From assembly GCA_016784735.1 (NCBI GenBank), contig JADHUC010000036.1:1-49112 (forward strand): a DNA stretch of 49,112 nt. The letters run 5' to 3'. A model generated the notes under the pieces. It did not search any database and had not been told where the DNA came from. It saw only the letters and a list, made by a program, of their open reading frames with translations. The DNA comes from Pirellulaceae bacterium (lineage in GTDB: Bacteria; Planctomycetota; Planctomycetia; Pirellulales; Pirellulaceae). The translations under genes and the position numbers were made by a program. This document shows positions 25,089 through 34,840 of the stretch, one piece after another (within the stretch, counting starts at the first letter, position 1; every line of letters starts with the position of its first letter).

Positions 25089-27968
25089 ATGAAGCATCTA
25101 ACCTGTCCTCCAATTGGCATTCTGCTTCTGGCTTCGCTGTCAGCGACCAATACCCTGGCCGTCCCGTCAGGCGATAGCGTAAAGACGGCGCGAGCGGAAG
25201 AGACTATCAGCGCCGAACAGATCGAGGCCGATTGGTTCCGCCAGGACGAGGTCCGAGGCGTGGTCGACGCCTCCGGCACCGCAGTCACACCGGCCGAGGA
25301 TGCTGCCGGAGCGTGCGACGGCATCAAGAATGGTTCCTACGGCTTTCACACCGGTCGCGAGGACAAGCCATGGTGGCAGATCGACCTCGGCCGCTCCGGT
25401 CCGTTGGACGAGATGTTCATATTCAATCGGTGCGATGGTTCCGCGGAGCGGGCTACTGGGCTAGTCGTTCTGTTGTCCAACGATGCGGAGACTTGGGAGC
25501 GAGTTTATCAGCACGACGGCGTGACGTTTTTCGGTTGGCCGGACAAGAAGCCGCTGGTCGTCCCGCTGGGCGGCCGAAGGGCGCGTCACGTGCGGATTCA
25601 ACTCTCGGAAGACAACGCTTGCCTGCACCTGGACGAGGTGGAAATCTATCCCACCACGAATCATCGCAACATCGCCCTCCGCATGCCGACCACACAGAGC
25701 AGCACAAGCAAATGGTCCTCGCACCCACATTTCGTCAAGCCACCGAGATTCCCAGTGGCTCAGGTGGTCGAACGCGGGTTGTCGCTGGCAGCCAATCTGC
25801 GTCGGATTGGGGCAGATATCGACCACGACGAGAGCACGCTTCGAGCGGCGGCGGAGCAATGGCACCAGCTTCCCGGCGATGCTTCCGATGCGACCAGACG
25901 GCAGTTGTATCTCCAAGCCCGCCAAGACGTGCGAAACATGGCCTTCGCCAACCCGCTGCTGGATTTCGACGATCTGTTGCTTGTCAAACGTGTGCCTGCT
26001 CGCTTCCAGACCGCACTCAATTCGCGGACTTACACGCACATGTCGGACCAATACTACGGCTGGTTCTCGCGACCCGGGGGTGGGCTCTGCGTGCTGGAAG
26101 ACTTCAAAACGGACACACCACGGCTCCGATCGCTGACGGATGAATTGCCGCCGGGCAACATCATTCGGCCGGACCTTTCCTACAACGGCAAGAAAGTGCT
26201 GTTTGCTTACTGCCGATACCATCCCGGCGTGAGTGAACTGGAAGACAAGCTCGATAAATCCAAGATTCCCGAAAACGCGTTCTATCACCTGTACGAGATG
26301 AACCTCGACGGCACGGGCCTGCGAAAGCTAACTCGCGGCAAGTACGACGATTTCGACGGCCGTTACTTGCCCAATGGCGAAATCGTGTTTCTCTCGACGC
26401 GCCGCGGGCAATACGTGCAGTGCGGCAAATCGAGCGCGATGGCCAGTCGCGATGGTGAATTGCCCGATTGTTACGTCCGCTGCGGTGGCGACGAGTACCG
26501 CCCGGTCGCCGTGTACACTCTGCATGTCGCGGATGCCGATGGCGGCAACTTGCGGCAAATCTCGCCGTTCGAAATGTTCGAATGGACGCCCAGCATCGGG
26601 CACGATGGCAGTATTCTGTACGCGCGATGGGATTACGTGGATCGAGACGCCATGCCCTACATGAGCCTATGGTCCACTCGCCCGGACGGCACCAACACAC
26701 GAGCCGTGTTCGGCAATTACACGCGCAGTCCCCACTGCATTTTCGAGGCACGGGCCATTCCGGATTCGCAGAAGATCATCTTCACCGCTTCGGCGCACCA
26801 CTCGAACACCGCCGGAAGCCTGGTGCTGCTGGACCCGCACAAGGGGTTTGACGGCGACGCAGCCATGAAACGCCTGACGCCGGAAGTCCCATTTCCGGAA
26901 ATCGAGGCTTGGCCGGAGACGTACTTTGTCAATCCCTACCCCTTGTCCGAAGACCACTATCTGGTCGCATGGAGCGACAAGCCACTGGCGAATCCGGGAA
27001 AGGAGATCGGTGCCGCCGATTTGGGGATTTATCTGTTCGATTCTTTCGGCAATCTGAACTTGATTCACCGTGATCCGACCATCTCCTCGATGTACCCCAT
27101 TCCAATCCGGCCGCGCCCACGACCTCCGGTGTTGGGTCCCGAGGCGGATTGGGACGGCCCGCAGGAAGGCCGCATCCTGTTGACAGACGTCCACAAGGGA
27201 TTAGAAGGCGTCCCGCGTGGCACGGTTCGGGCGCTTCGGCTGGTCGGTGTGCCGGCCAAGGATCATCCTGTGATGAACGCGCCTGTGATGGGCTTAACGC
27301 GTCACGATCCCGGCAAATTCGTGATCGGGACCGTTCCGGTCGAGTCGGACGGTTCGGCTCACTTCCGCGTCGCGTCCGGCGTGCCGTTTTTCGTCCAGGC
27401 GTTGGATGCCGACGGCATGGCCGTACAGACGATGCGCAGCGCGATCTACGTTCAGCCGGGCGAGCAACTCACTTGCATCGGCTGTCACGAGCCGCGCAAC
27501 GTAGCACCGCCCAGCGTTGGCGTGGCCGCGCTCGGGCGCGAGCCCTCGCGAATTACTCCAGGGCCGGAGGGCTCTTGGCCGCTCGACTTCGCGACGCTTC
27601 TCGGGCCGGTAATCGAAAACCACTGCGTGCGATGCCACAAGCCCGGTACCGAAGGTGCGGACTGCGATTTGACCGAAGCCCATTCGTACGATTCGCTGAC
27701 AAGCTACGGCGAACCGAATCTGAAGACCCACGTGGTAACTCGCCATCGCCAAGGCCGTTCCATCGCGGGAGGCTGCGTGGCAAGGACCAGCCCGCTGGCG
27801 AAACTCCTGCGCGAACAACACTACGACGTCACCCTGAAGCCTGACGAATGGGAGCGCCTCATCACATGGATGGACACGTACGCCCATCGGCGAGGTTCTT
27901 TCAGCGAGGAACAGGAGCAACGCCTACGCCAACTCCGCCAGAGAATGGCTGCCGTACTCGCGAACTGA
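25089..27968 (+). CDS. Discoidin / beta-propeller / dihaem protein, HzsA-related
   Basis: A 959-aa exported protein. After a signal peptide (ILLLASLSATNTLA), residues ~40-185 resemble an F5/8 discoidin domain (WWQIDLGRSGPLDEMFIFNR in part: WWQIDLGRSG). Residues ~330-650 hold TolB/WD40-like propeller repeats (MNLDGTGLRKLTRG, GGNLRQISPFEMFEWTPS). A domain resembling the middle domain of hydrazine synthase alpha follows (HFRVASGVPFFVQALDADGM), then two c-type haem motifs, CIGCH (from residue 796) and CVRCH (from 846). Planctomycete homologues are often labelled HzsA-related. This is domain similarity and does not imply hydrazine chemistry. GAAGGAG (25073-25079) serves the ATG at 25089, or the GTG one codon earlier. 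Confidence 0.87.
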   Translation: MKHLTCPPIGILLLASLSATNTLAVPSGDSVKTARAEETISAEQIEADWFRQDEVRGVVDASGTAVTPAEDAAGACDGIKNGSYGFHTGREDKPWWQIDLGRSGPLDEMFIFNRCDGSAERATGLVVLLSNDAETWERVYQHDGVTFFGWPDKKPLVVPLGGRRARHVRIQLSEDNACLHLDEVEIYPTTNHRNIALRMPTTQSSTSKWSSHPHFVKPPRFPVAQVVERGLSLAANLRRIGADIDHDESTLRAAAEQWHQLPGDASDATRRQLYLQARQDVRNMAFANPLLDFDDLLLVKRVPARFQTALNSRTYTHMSDQYYGWFSRPGGGLCVLEDFKTDTPRLRSLTDELPPGNIIRPDLSYNGKKVLFAYCRYHPGVSELEDKLDKSKIPENAFYHLYEMNLDGTGLRKLTRGKYDDFDGRYLPNGEIVFLSTRRGQYVQCGKSSAMASRDGELPDCYVRCGGDEYRPVAVYTLHVADADGGNLRQISPFEMFEWTPSIGHDGSILYARWDYVDRDAMPYMSLWSTRPDGTNTRAVFGNYTRSPHCIFEARAIPDSQKIIFTASAHHSNTAGSLVLLDPHKGFDGDAAMKRLTPEVPFPEIEAWPETYFVNPYPLSEDHYLVAWSDKPLANPGKEIGAADLGIYLFDSFGNLNLIHRDPTISSMYPIPIRPRPRPPVLGPEADWDGPQEGRILLTDVHKGLEGVPRGTVRALRLVGVPAKDHPVMNAPVMGLTRHDPGKFVIGTVPVESDGSAHFRVASGVPFFVQALDADGMAVQTMRSAIYVQPGEQLTCIGCHEPRNVAPPSVGVAALGREPSRITPGPEGSWPLDFATLLGPVIENHCVRCHKPGTEGADCDLTEAHSYDSLTSYGEPNLKTHVVTRHRQGRSIAGGCVARTSPLAKLLREQHYDVTLKPDEWERLITWMDTYAHRRGSFSEEQEQRLRQLRQRMAAVLAN

Positions 27969-28009
27969 CGAAGCGACTCCAGTTCGGTCGTCATGCCCTC
28001 CCGCCTTCC

Positions 28010-29179
28010 TCATCGCCTTCGGATCGGAGGGAGCGCGCCGAAGCCCCTGGCTTTGGGATTCTGCGGCACGAAGGAGTTGTGATTCGGGCTCACCAATTTC
28101 GGATTAATGCCATACAAGCCGCCAACCTCTTCCGTCGGCAACTGAGGGCGACTGGCATCGGGGCGATCCTCGCAGTACCACAGGTTAGCGGTGAATTTGA
28201 ATGTTCCGGGTTGAGTACCGCGACCAATGTTCACGTGCGTGCTGACGTTGGCTCGCCGGAAGACGATCAAATTGTGTTCGAACCTGCCATTTCGGCACTC
28301 AGCGAATCCTGGTTCCGTCGTCTCTTGAAGAATCCGGATCACCCACTTCTCGGGCCGAACGAACGTGTTGTATCGCACCATGGCACCATCGACGCCTACA
28401 TAGGCGATCGGCGCTTGACCACCGACAAACGCGCAGCCTTCGACCGTGATGTCCTTGGCTTCGTAGAGCGCGCCGCGCGGACGGAAGTAGGGCAGGCCCG
28501 TTGAACCGCCAATATTCACCGCGCGGAGACCCGCGTCGCGGAAAAGGCACCGCCGAATCACGATGTCCTGCGAACCACCTTTGGTCTGCGGACCGGTATG
28601 CTGCGAAAAGCCGTCTTTGCCCAAGAAACGACAGCGTTCGACAACACCACGGTGGCACCCGACCATGTCGATCGCCTGGCCGGCCCAGCCTTCGACCGAA
28701 CACTCGCGCACCACAAAGTCATCCAACCCCGATAGCTTGATGCCGTCGTGGTTGCCCGCCGGGCCGATGTCCTCGACGCGGATCTTCTCCAGCACAATGT
28801 GGTGGGCCGGCGTATCGTAGCTTCCCCCGTCGTCGATGTTGATGCCGTTGGACGTCTGCCCGCGGACAACGACGTTTCGCAGTGTAACGTACTGGCAATC
28901 GCTGAGATGCCACGCTTGGCTTCCGCCCTCGAAGACGGGAGGTTTGTCCGGATCTGCCCCTTCGATCACGATTCGTTGGCTATCGGTTCCTGCAAGATTG
29001 CGAGCGTAGATGCCGGGGCGATACTTACCGGCGGCTATGCGGATACGCGTTCCCGGTTGGGCCTCGTCGATCGCATTTCGTAAAGAGGCATCGTCTCGTA
29101 CATCGACGACGCGTTCTTCTGCTGAACTCAATGAGGTTGTCAGGACTAGCACGACGAAGGTCGCAGCAACGACTTGCAT
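28010..29179 (-). CDS. Secreted right-handed parallel beta-helix protein
   Basis: A 389-aa protein with a signal peptide (VVAATFVVLVLTTSLSSA) and repeating strands typical of pectate-lyase-like beta-helices: IVIEGADPDKPPVFEGG, YVTLRNVVVRGQTSNGI, FVVRECSVEGWAGQAI, GVVERCRFLGKDGFSQH and DIVIRRCLFRDAGLRAV. Such proteins cleave or bind acidic polysaccharides, and the start (DASLRNAIDEAQPGTRIRIA) is the common entry to the helix. No catalytic residues could be assigned. The ATG at 29179 has a strong AAGGAGAAGGAG site. It is convergent with the HzsA-related gene. Confidence 0.88.
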   Translation of the reverse strand: MQVVAATFVVLVLTTSLSSAEERVVDVRDDASLRNAIDEAQPGTRIRIAAGKYRPGIYARNLAGTDSQRIVIEGADPDKPPVFEGGSQAWHLSDCQYVTLRNVVVRGQTSNGINIDDGGSYDTPAHHIVLEKIRVEDIGPAGNHDGIKLSGLDDFVVRECSVEGWAGQAIDMVGCHRGVVERCRFLGKDGFSQHTGPQTKGGSQDIVIRRCLFRDAGLRAVNIGGSTGLPYFRPRGALYEAKDITVEGCAFVGGQAPIAYVGVDGAMVRYNTFVRPEKWVIRILQETTEPGFAECRNGRFEHNLIVFRRANVSTHVNIGRGTQPGTFKFTANLWYCEDRPDASRPQLPTEEVGGLYGINPKLVSPNHNSFVPQNPKARGFGALPPIRRR

Positions 29180-29390
29180 CGGCTCCTTCTCCTTATGAAC
29201 GCTGGTAAGAACCCGCGTGGTGACAGCCAATTAGACATAAGCCAACAGGGAAGAAAGGTCATTTCCACTGCACTGCCTGATGCCTCATGTTATCCTCGCC
29301 TTCGACGTACCGCAATTCGGTCTTCGGGCAAACGCGGCGAGCAGAACGAAGACGCTGCTGAATTGATGTGGTCGGAAATGGAACACCCAA

Positions 29391-29633
29391 TCACGCTGCG
29401 GCAATGGTTTTGGCGACTTGCTGAAGGGCAGGAGCCGAGCGGTTGTCGGACGTTTTGCAGTCGTCCGGTATCCAGGGACGGATGGTCCACGTTGCACCCA
29501 CCGGCAATAGACCAATCTGTTGTTCCATCAACGTGACGACATCTTCGCGGCTGTCGGCTTCCACGGTCCAGGTCCCTTCGAGGTGGATGGGCGAGGACTC
29601 CGCCGATTTGGCCCTGATGATGAACTTCATCAT
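29391..29633 (-). CDS. Small hypothetical protein
   Basis: An 80-aa reading frame starting MMKFIIRAKSAESSP and containing GTWTVEADSREDVVTLMEQQ and PVGATWTIRPW. The composition looks coding (alternating charged and hydrophobic residues, mixed strands) and differs from the low-complexity reading upstream in the same frame. It has no signal peptide, no membrane segment and no family I recognise. The ribosome site is weak, and either of two adjacent ATGs (29633 or 29630) may start it. It stands alone between the AAA+ gene and the beta-helix gene. Confidence 0.5.
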   Translation of the reverse strand: MMKFIIRAKSAESSPIHLEGTWTVEADSREDVVTLMEQQIGLLPVGATWTIRPWIPDDCKTSDNRSAPALQQVAKTIAAA

Positions 29634-29922
29634 GGGATACCATGCAAAATAGAAGACCCGGAACCGGTCAGACAGGGCGGGCTTAGTATAACAGGAGGGA
29701 ACAAATCCGCAAATGCGAAGAATTCGCATTGCCAGATTGCCGCGGAAAAGATCGCACCGTGGCCTTGGACCGCAACCACGTGAGCCAAGCCTTCGCGGCG
29801 TTCGACCAGGACTTCGTGCGGCCAAACTGGGTTCGATGAATTCCGGAGAAAGCAGGAATATATGAAGACTGGAATGTTCCTGCCGCGAATACTCCTGCCA
29901 ACCTTTTCTCCAATTTTGCGCC

Positions 29923-31128
29923 CTAGCCTTGAGACAGATGCTTGCGGTGCGCGAAGGACGCGGATGTCTGGGGCACGGAGGGCTCGACCGGGAAAGGTGC
30001 CTGGGCGGCGAATCCGAGGATCGACTTCGGTCTCTTGTCGGCTCGTCCAGCGTGGAAATCACTGTACGCCTGGTCCCAGTCGCAGCGTCCGAAATCGATC
30101 AGTTGCAGGACCAACAGCTTCTTCAGTTCTTCGAGTTCGGCGAAGCTCATGCCTTCGGTTTGCCGTACGATGCGCTCGATTGGAAGTTGACGTCGCAGGT
30201 CCGCGTGCCAGCGCGTCGTGATCAGCGCACGACGCAATTCAGTCGCCGGCGGCCCAAAGGTCAGTATCACATCGACCCGCCCCGGCCGCCGAACCGCCGG
30301 GTCAATCTCGTCAAGTCGAGCGTTGCTGGTGAAGACGTAAACGACTCCGACGTGTACGTCAATTCCGTCCAGCCCGTTAAGGAAGAGCGTGCGTTCGGTG
30401 GTTGTTCCGTTCGTCTCACGATCGCGCAAAGCCGAATCGAAGTCGTCGAAGAAAATCACTCCCGGGCGCGACAGTTGAAACAACGTATGGGCTCGGCCGT
30501 CGCAAAGCGCGCTTGAGAACTCCTCGGCCGAAACGTTGCGGCAACAAAGGCCGCGGCGTCCGCACTCTGAGCGAATCCAACGGCACGCCATTGTCTTGCC
30601 GTTGCCCGGCTGGCCAAGCAGCAACACACCGCGCCGTTGTGGGACGCCATGCTCCCGTAGCGTCTGGCACCCTCGCCGAAGAAAACCGATGGTATTCGTG
30701 TAAAGCCGCTCGGCATCGCCAGCCCGCATCAATGGCGCCGGTGCTGCCATTTCTTGGCGTTCGAGCTGCCGCAGCACACGGTAGAAGTCCCGATATCGCG
30801 TCTGTCCCACAGCCCAGAAGTCGTAGTATGTCGACTCCGGATAACTGCCGAATGGAACATAAACGCGCGCGACACGCAACGAACGATCGCCGTAGTCCAC
30901 GCGATATCGCTCGATGCCGGCAGCCAATTCATGTCCCGGCCGTTCTGTATCGAAGGCGAGCATTGGCCCCTCGGCACGCACCCCACGGCGAAACTCGAAC
31001 CGAAGACGAGGCCGAAGCAGTTGCTCGCAATCCCACCGTAACTCGATGGCGCAGGCCGTCTCCCCCAGCACTTCGCTGGCGGCGCGGAGACACAGTTCGT
31101 GATCGTCAAGGCAACGCTGGAGACTCAT
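29923..31128 (-). CDS. AAA+ family ATPase
   Basis: A 401-aa ATPase. Residues ~1-160 are a unique N-terminal region (FEFRRGVRAEGPMLAFDTE, YESTYYDFWAVG-like) that I cannot assign. The AAA+ core has Walker A GQPGNGKT (172-179), Walker B VIFFDD (224-229), sensor-1 TSNA (267-270) and an arginine-finger segment RRPGR (280-284). This is the classical AAA clade layout (FtsH/Cdc48/BCS1-like), usually a hexameric unfoldase or remodelling ATPase. The start is uncertain: the ATG at 31128 is preferred over a TTG five codons upstream. It lies 48 bp downstream of the end of a Gfo/Idh/MocA gene on the same strand. The substrate is unknown. Confidence 0.88.
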   Translation of the reverse strand: MSLQRCLDDHELCLRAASEVLGETACAIELRWDCEQLLRPRLRFEFRRGVRAEGPMLAFDTERPGHELAAGIERYRVDYGDRSLRVARVYVPFGSYPESTYYDFWAVGQTRYRDFYRVLRQLERQEMAAPAPLMRAGDAERLYTNTIGFLRRGCQTLREHGVPQRRGVLLLGQPGNGKTMACRWIRSECGRRGLCCRNVSAEEFSSALCDGRAHTLFQLSRPGVIFFDDFDSALRDRETNGTTTERTLFLNGLDGIDVHVGVVYVFTSNARLDEIDPAVRRPGRVDVILTFGPPATELRRALITTRWHADLRRQLPIERIVRQTEGMSFAELEELKKLLVLQLIDFGRCDWDQAYSDFHAGRADKRPKSILGFAAQAPFPVEPSVPQTSASFAHRKHLSQG

Positions 31129-31176
31129 GTTCGAAAGAGACAACTCACCGGCTAATGGGTTCGCGCGCCCGGCGCG

Positions 31177-32436
31177 TCATCCCTCGCGGATCTCCCGCCT
31201 GTCTTGGTCGTAAACCTGGCGACGGCCCGTTTCCCAGGCCAAGTCAGAGAGAATACAGGCCACCGCGTGCTGATAGCCGGCCTCGATGGGCGCTACCGGC
31301 GTCTTGCGACTTCGCAGACACTGGAGCCAGTCCAGGAAGTGGTCCGGACATTCGACCGGCTCGACCGCCGCCGCCTCGCCGAGCGTTCCTTTTTCGTAGG
31401 CTCCTTCGCCGGAGACTGTGGGTTTCGAACGCTTACTGAGGTCCATTATCCCCTGCGTGCCGCACATCACCGTGCGATTGCCGCTGCCGTTACCAAAGTT
31501 GGTGCCATATTGGACCATGAACCCTTCGGGATAGATCAGCGTCGTTTCCACCTGGTCGGGACAGTCAAACTTGTACTCATCTTCCCACACAAACGTGTCG
31601 CCCATGGCCACGGCGCTGGTTGGGAATTTCGCGCCCGTGATGAAGTGAACGAGGTCGATAAAATGGCTCATGAACTGGCCGATAGATCCGCTGCAGAATT
31701 CACGATAGCCATACCAACCGGCGAACAGCAGATCGTCGAATGGTCGGTCCGGTCGGGGTTTCAGGAATTCCTGCCAATCGAGTTGCGATTTGGCGATCGG
31801 CAGTCGCACCAGTCGCTTGTACCAGTTGGGTCGGTTTCCGTTACGGTATTGCTCGACCCGTGATACCTTGCCCAGCACACCCGTCTGGTACAGCTTCCGG
31901 CAACCGACCAAGGCGGGAGTGCTGCGGCTCTGCGTGCCGATCTGCACTACGATGTCGGCCGCCTTGACTGCATTGCACGCCGACTTCAGTTCCTCCATGT
32001 TCATGGCTAGAGGTTTCTCGCAGTAGGCGTCCTTCCCGACTTTGCCCGCCGCTTCCAGGTGCATGCAGTGTTGATGGTCGGGCGAAGCGATCATTACCGC
32101 GTCGACATTTTTCGTCGCCAAGACTTCTTCATATTTGGTCGTCGCAAGCGGCGCGCGTCCGTACCACTCGTTGACCTTGGCTGTCGCCCGATCCAGGTGT
32201 TCTTTCCAGACATCGCATATCGCCACGATATCCACATTCTGTTCCTTGGCATGTTTGTACACGCCCGCCATGTGGGCGCCGAAGCCACGATTGCCGCAGC
32301 CAATCTGAGCGATTCGTATGCGATCATTGGCCCCCACAACTCGTGCGTAGCTTGCAGCACTCATACCCAAGACCGCCGTTCCTGCGGCGGCGCGTTTGAA
32401 GAACTCTCGGCGGGTCGGTGAATCGTGGGTAGACAT
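31177..32436 (-). CDS. Tat-exported Gfo/Idh/MocA family oxidoreductase
   Basis: A 419-aa member of the family with a twin-arginine signal (SPTRREFFKRAAAGTAVLG), a nucleotide-binding loop (QIGCGNRGFGAHM) and the EKP motif (YCEKPLAMN). The C-terminal half includes GSIGQFMSHFIDLVHF, matching the substrate-domain His region. The ATG at 32436 is preceded by GGGGAGAAG. It diverges from a further paralogue at 32669, sharing a 232-bp region that should hold both promoters. The substrate is not deducible. Confidence 0.94.
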   Translation of the reverse strand: MSTHDSPTRREFFKRAAAGTAVLGMSAASYARVVGANDRIRIAQIGCGNRGFGAHMAGVYKHAKEQNVDIVAICDVWKEHLDRATAKVNEWYGRAPLATTKYEEVLATKNVDAVMIASPDHQHCMHLEAAGKVGKDAYCEKPLAMNMEELKSACNAVKAADIVVQIGTQSRSTPALVGCRKLYQTGVLGKVSRVEQYRNGNRPNWYKRLVRLPIAKSQLDWQEFLKPRPDRPFDDLLFAGWYGYREFCSGSIGQFMSHFIDLVHFITGAKFPTSAVAMGDTFVWEDEYKFDCPDQVETTLIYPEGFMVQYGTNFGNGSGNRTVMCGTQGIMDLSKRSKPTVSGEGAYEKGTLGEAAAVEPVECPDHFLDWLQCLRSRKTPVAPIEAGYQHAVACILSDLAWETGRRQVYDQDRREIREG

Positions 32437-32668
32437 GTTGCTTCTCCCCTGAAGAATGATCAATTGTCAAAACACACGTTAGATCGTGTCTCACGGTTTT
32501 TGGGTCCACGGTGCTTTCGACGGACTGGGCTTGACTGCCTCGCTGGCAAAGGCTCGCCGACGCCGATATTCTATTAGTCTGCAGGCTCGCTGACAGCACG
32601 ATGCGTGTCTGAAAGCTACGTTTTGCGCGAAACACCCGCAACCATCGACACATACGAGGAAACAAATC

Positions 32669-33961
32669 ATGCGAAACGGCGAGCGGATGAGAAGACGTTC
32701 GTTCTTGCGGCGGAATGCGTCAGCATTGGTGGGCTTGGCCGCCGGTCCTTGTATCGTTCCAGCATCGGCCCTTGGGCTTCAGGAGAGCGTCGCACCCTCG
32801 GAGCGGATTGCGCTTGCAGTGATTGGCATGGGGGCACGCAATCGTAGCAACCTTCCTCATTTCCTCGCGGAAAAAGATGTCCAATGCCTGGCCGTATGCG
32901 ACTGCTTCGCTGATCGCCGCAGCGCGGGCAAGCAGATGGTCGACGGCCATTACGGTACGAACGACTGCGTGGCGACGCGATTCCAGGAGGACGTACTTGG
33001 GCGCGACGACATTGACGCAGTGCTGATCGCCACAGGCGATCGCTGGCATTCCGTGCTGTCGATCCTGGCGGCGAAAGCCGGCAAGGACGTGTACTGCGAG
33101 AAACCCTTCAGCCTGACGATCGCCGAGGGCCGGGCGTTGGTCGAAACGACAAGACGCTATGGCACCGTGTGGCAATGCGGCACTCAGCGGCGGTCCAACG
33201 ATTCGTACCGCTTTGTGGTCGAGGTAGTGCGCGGGGGCATGATCGGCAAGCTCCACACGGTGACCGCTATCCTGGGCGGATGGGGCGGCAACGGAGCGGC
33301 AACGGCCGAGCCCGAACCCGACCCGGAGGTATTCGACTACGACCGCTGGTTGGGACAGGCGCCTTGGGCACCCTATTCGAGTGTCCGCGTCAGGTACTGG
33401 CGCAATCACTGGGACACCGGCGCCGGTGTGACCGCCGACATGGGGGCTCACTACTTCGACTTCGCACAATGGGCCCGCGGCAGTGATATGAGCGGGCCCG
33501 TCGAGTTCGAAGGCTCGGCCGAGTGGCCGGACGGCGGATTCTCCAATGTGCCGTTCTCCGTAGATGCTCAAGCGAGATATGAGGATGGAGTCCGGCTGCT
33601 GATGAAAAACGGCGCCAAGGGCGTCCGCTTCGATGGCGATGGCGGCTGGATCCATCTGACGGACGGAGGAGAGATAACGGCCGAACCGGAGGCGATCCTT
33701 CGCGAACGATCGGCCCCGCGGGTGAATTGGGCGTTCATGGGGGGACACGTGCGGGACTTCTTGGATTGCATCAAGTCCCGGAAGCTCACCCGCGCGCACC
33801 CCGAAATCGCTCACCGCTCCCACACCATCGCTCACTGCGTCAACATCTGCCTGAGGCTGGGACGCAAGCTGCGATGGAATCCGGAGACCGAGCGGTTCGT
33901 CGACGACGACCAAGCGAACCGCATGCTCTGCCGGGCCATGCGAGCGCCCTGGCAGGCGTGA
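32669..33961 (+). CDS. Tat-exported Gfo/Idh/MocA family oxidoreductase
   Basis: A 430-aa paralogue with a Tat signal (MRRRSFLRRNASALVG), a nucleotide-binding loop (VIGMGARNRSN), EKP as YCEKPFSLT and a C-terminal substrate domain with DMGAHYFDFAQWARG. GAGGAAA (32655-32661) precedes the ATG. Its sequence around GTQRRSNDSYRFVVEVVRGG is closer to the first gene of the window (GTQQRSSAHCRYGCELVRSG) than to its divergent neighbour, which suggests separate specificities within the pairs. Confidence 0.94.
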   Translation: MRNGERMRRRSFLRRNASALVGLAAGPCIVPASALGLQESVAPSERIALAVIGMGARNRSNLPHFLAEKDVQCLAVCDCFADRRSAGKQMVDGHYGTNDCVATRFQEDVLGRDDIDAVLIATGDRWHSVLSILAAKAGKDVYCEKPFSLTIAEGRALVETTRRYGTVWQCGTQRRSNDSYRFVVEVVRGGMIGKLHTVTAILGGWGGNGAATAEPEPDPEVFDYDRWLGQAPWAPYSSVRVRYWRNHWDTGAGVTADMGAHYFDFAQWARGSDMSGPVEFEGSAEWPDGGFSNVPFSVDAQARYEDGVRLLMKNGAKGVRFDGDGGWIHLTDGGEITAEPEAILRERSAPRVNWAFMGGHVRDFLDCIKSRKLTRAHPEIAHRSHTIAHCVNICLRLGRKLRWNPETERFVDDDQANRMLCRAMRAPWQA

Positions 33962-34027
33962 GCCGAATCCTGAATCGCGAGAGGATACACCCTGTAACTC
34001 GGTGCCCGGAGCGTCGGCTCGACGCAG

Positions 34028-34768
34028 CTAATCCACCAATGCCGACCGCACCTGTTCGATCGTTCTCGCGTCGCTGTTCATGATCTGTTCGATGCGAGTT
34101 CGGGCGTCTGCAAATTCGCCGTGCGTCACCAGCATTGACTCTGTCAGTCTGGGCTCCTCGCCGTTGGCCGTGAAGACCAGTTGATGCTCGTCGAGGCCGT
34201 CGCTTTCCCAGACGGTAGAGATCTCGCGATGAGTCCGAAACCCAGAATGGCCTACCGTCAAAAAGAGCATCAAGCTCATCCGACGCAGCGCCGACGGCGC
34301 GACGGCGTTGTCGCTGCAGATCTGCCTGTGAGCCTGCTCGTAAGTGTCGGCGTGCAGGTTGGTCGCCAACAGGTGGCCGGACGAAGGCAACTCGAAGTAC
34401 GCTCGCAACTCCTCGCCCCATAGGTAGGCGTAGTAAGGGCCACTGCCGATTTCGTGGCAGATATAACAGGATCGCGGCTCGGCCTCGGCCAGCCCGCGGC
34501 GGATGGACTCGATCCCGTCGGCAGGGCGCAGCACGACATCGGCCGGCACGAAGTTCAACAACGCGCCCATCACAGTGGTCTTTCCCGCACCGCCCGGCAT
34601 GGCGCCGACCAGGAACGACGCGCCATTTCCGATCGCAGCCAGACAGTATGCCGCAAGTTCGATCGACACCGTGCCGGCGTCGATAAGGTCCACGATCGAA
34701 AGCATCCGACCACCGCGCTGGTTGCAGCGGTCGATTTCGATGCAGTGCTTGGCTATGTGAGGATTCAT
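34028..34768 (-). CDS. P-loop NTPase
   Basis: A 246-aa protein with a Walker A loop GAMPGGAGKTT (residues 55-65). The stretch around GHLLATNLHADTYEQAHRQI resembles the GHLLTTVHA region of secretion ATPases (VirB11/CpaF/PilT superfamily), but the N-terminal domain of that family is missing and the similarity is only local. A CYICH string (SCYICHEIG) looks like a haem motif by chance, since there is no signal peptide. The ATG at 34768 is preferred over a GTG three codons upstream. It is preceded on its strand by the NlpC-like gene, 185 bp away across a perfect inverted repeat. Function unknown. Confidence 0.75.
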   Translation of the reverse strand: MNPHIAKHCIEIDRCNQRGGRMLSIVDLIDAGTVSIELAAYCLAAIGNGASFLVGAMPGGAGKTTVMGALLNFVPADVVLRPADGIESIRRGLAEAEPRSCYICHEIGSGPYYAYLWGEELRAYFELPSSGHLLATNLHADTYEQAHRQICSDNAVAPSALRRMSLMLFLTVGHSGFRTHREISTVWESDGLDEHQLVFTANGEEPRLTESMLVTHGEFADARTRIEQIMNSDARTIEQVRSALVD

Positions 34769-34840
34769 GTGGACCACCCTTCCCGGGTGCGGCGGAGACC
34801 GCGTCAGAGCCTCCGTCTCTGGAATGCGCGCATGTTTCCC

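Noticed and set aside
25089..27968. HzsA-like domain as evidence of anammox metabolism
   Set aside because: Similar domains are widespread in planctomycetes that do not perform anammox, and no other hydrazine genes are in the window.
34028..34768. CYICH string in the P-loop NTPase as a haem-binding site
   Set aside because: The protein has a Walker A loop and no signal peptide or membrane segment, so it should be cytoplasmic, where c-type haem is not attached. The match is probably chance.
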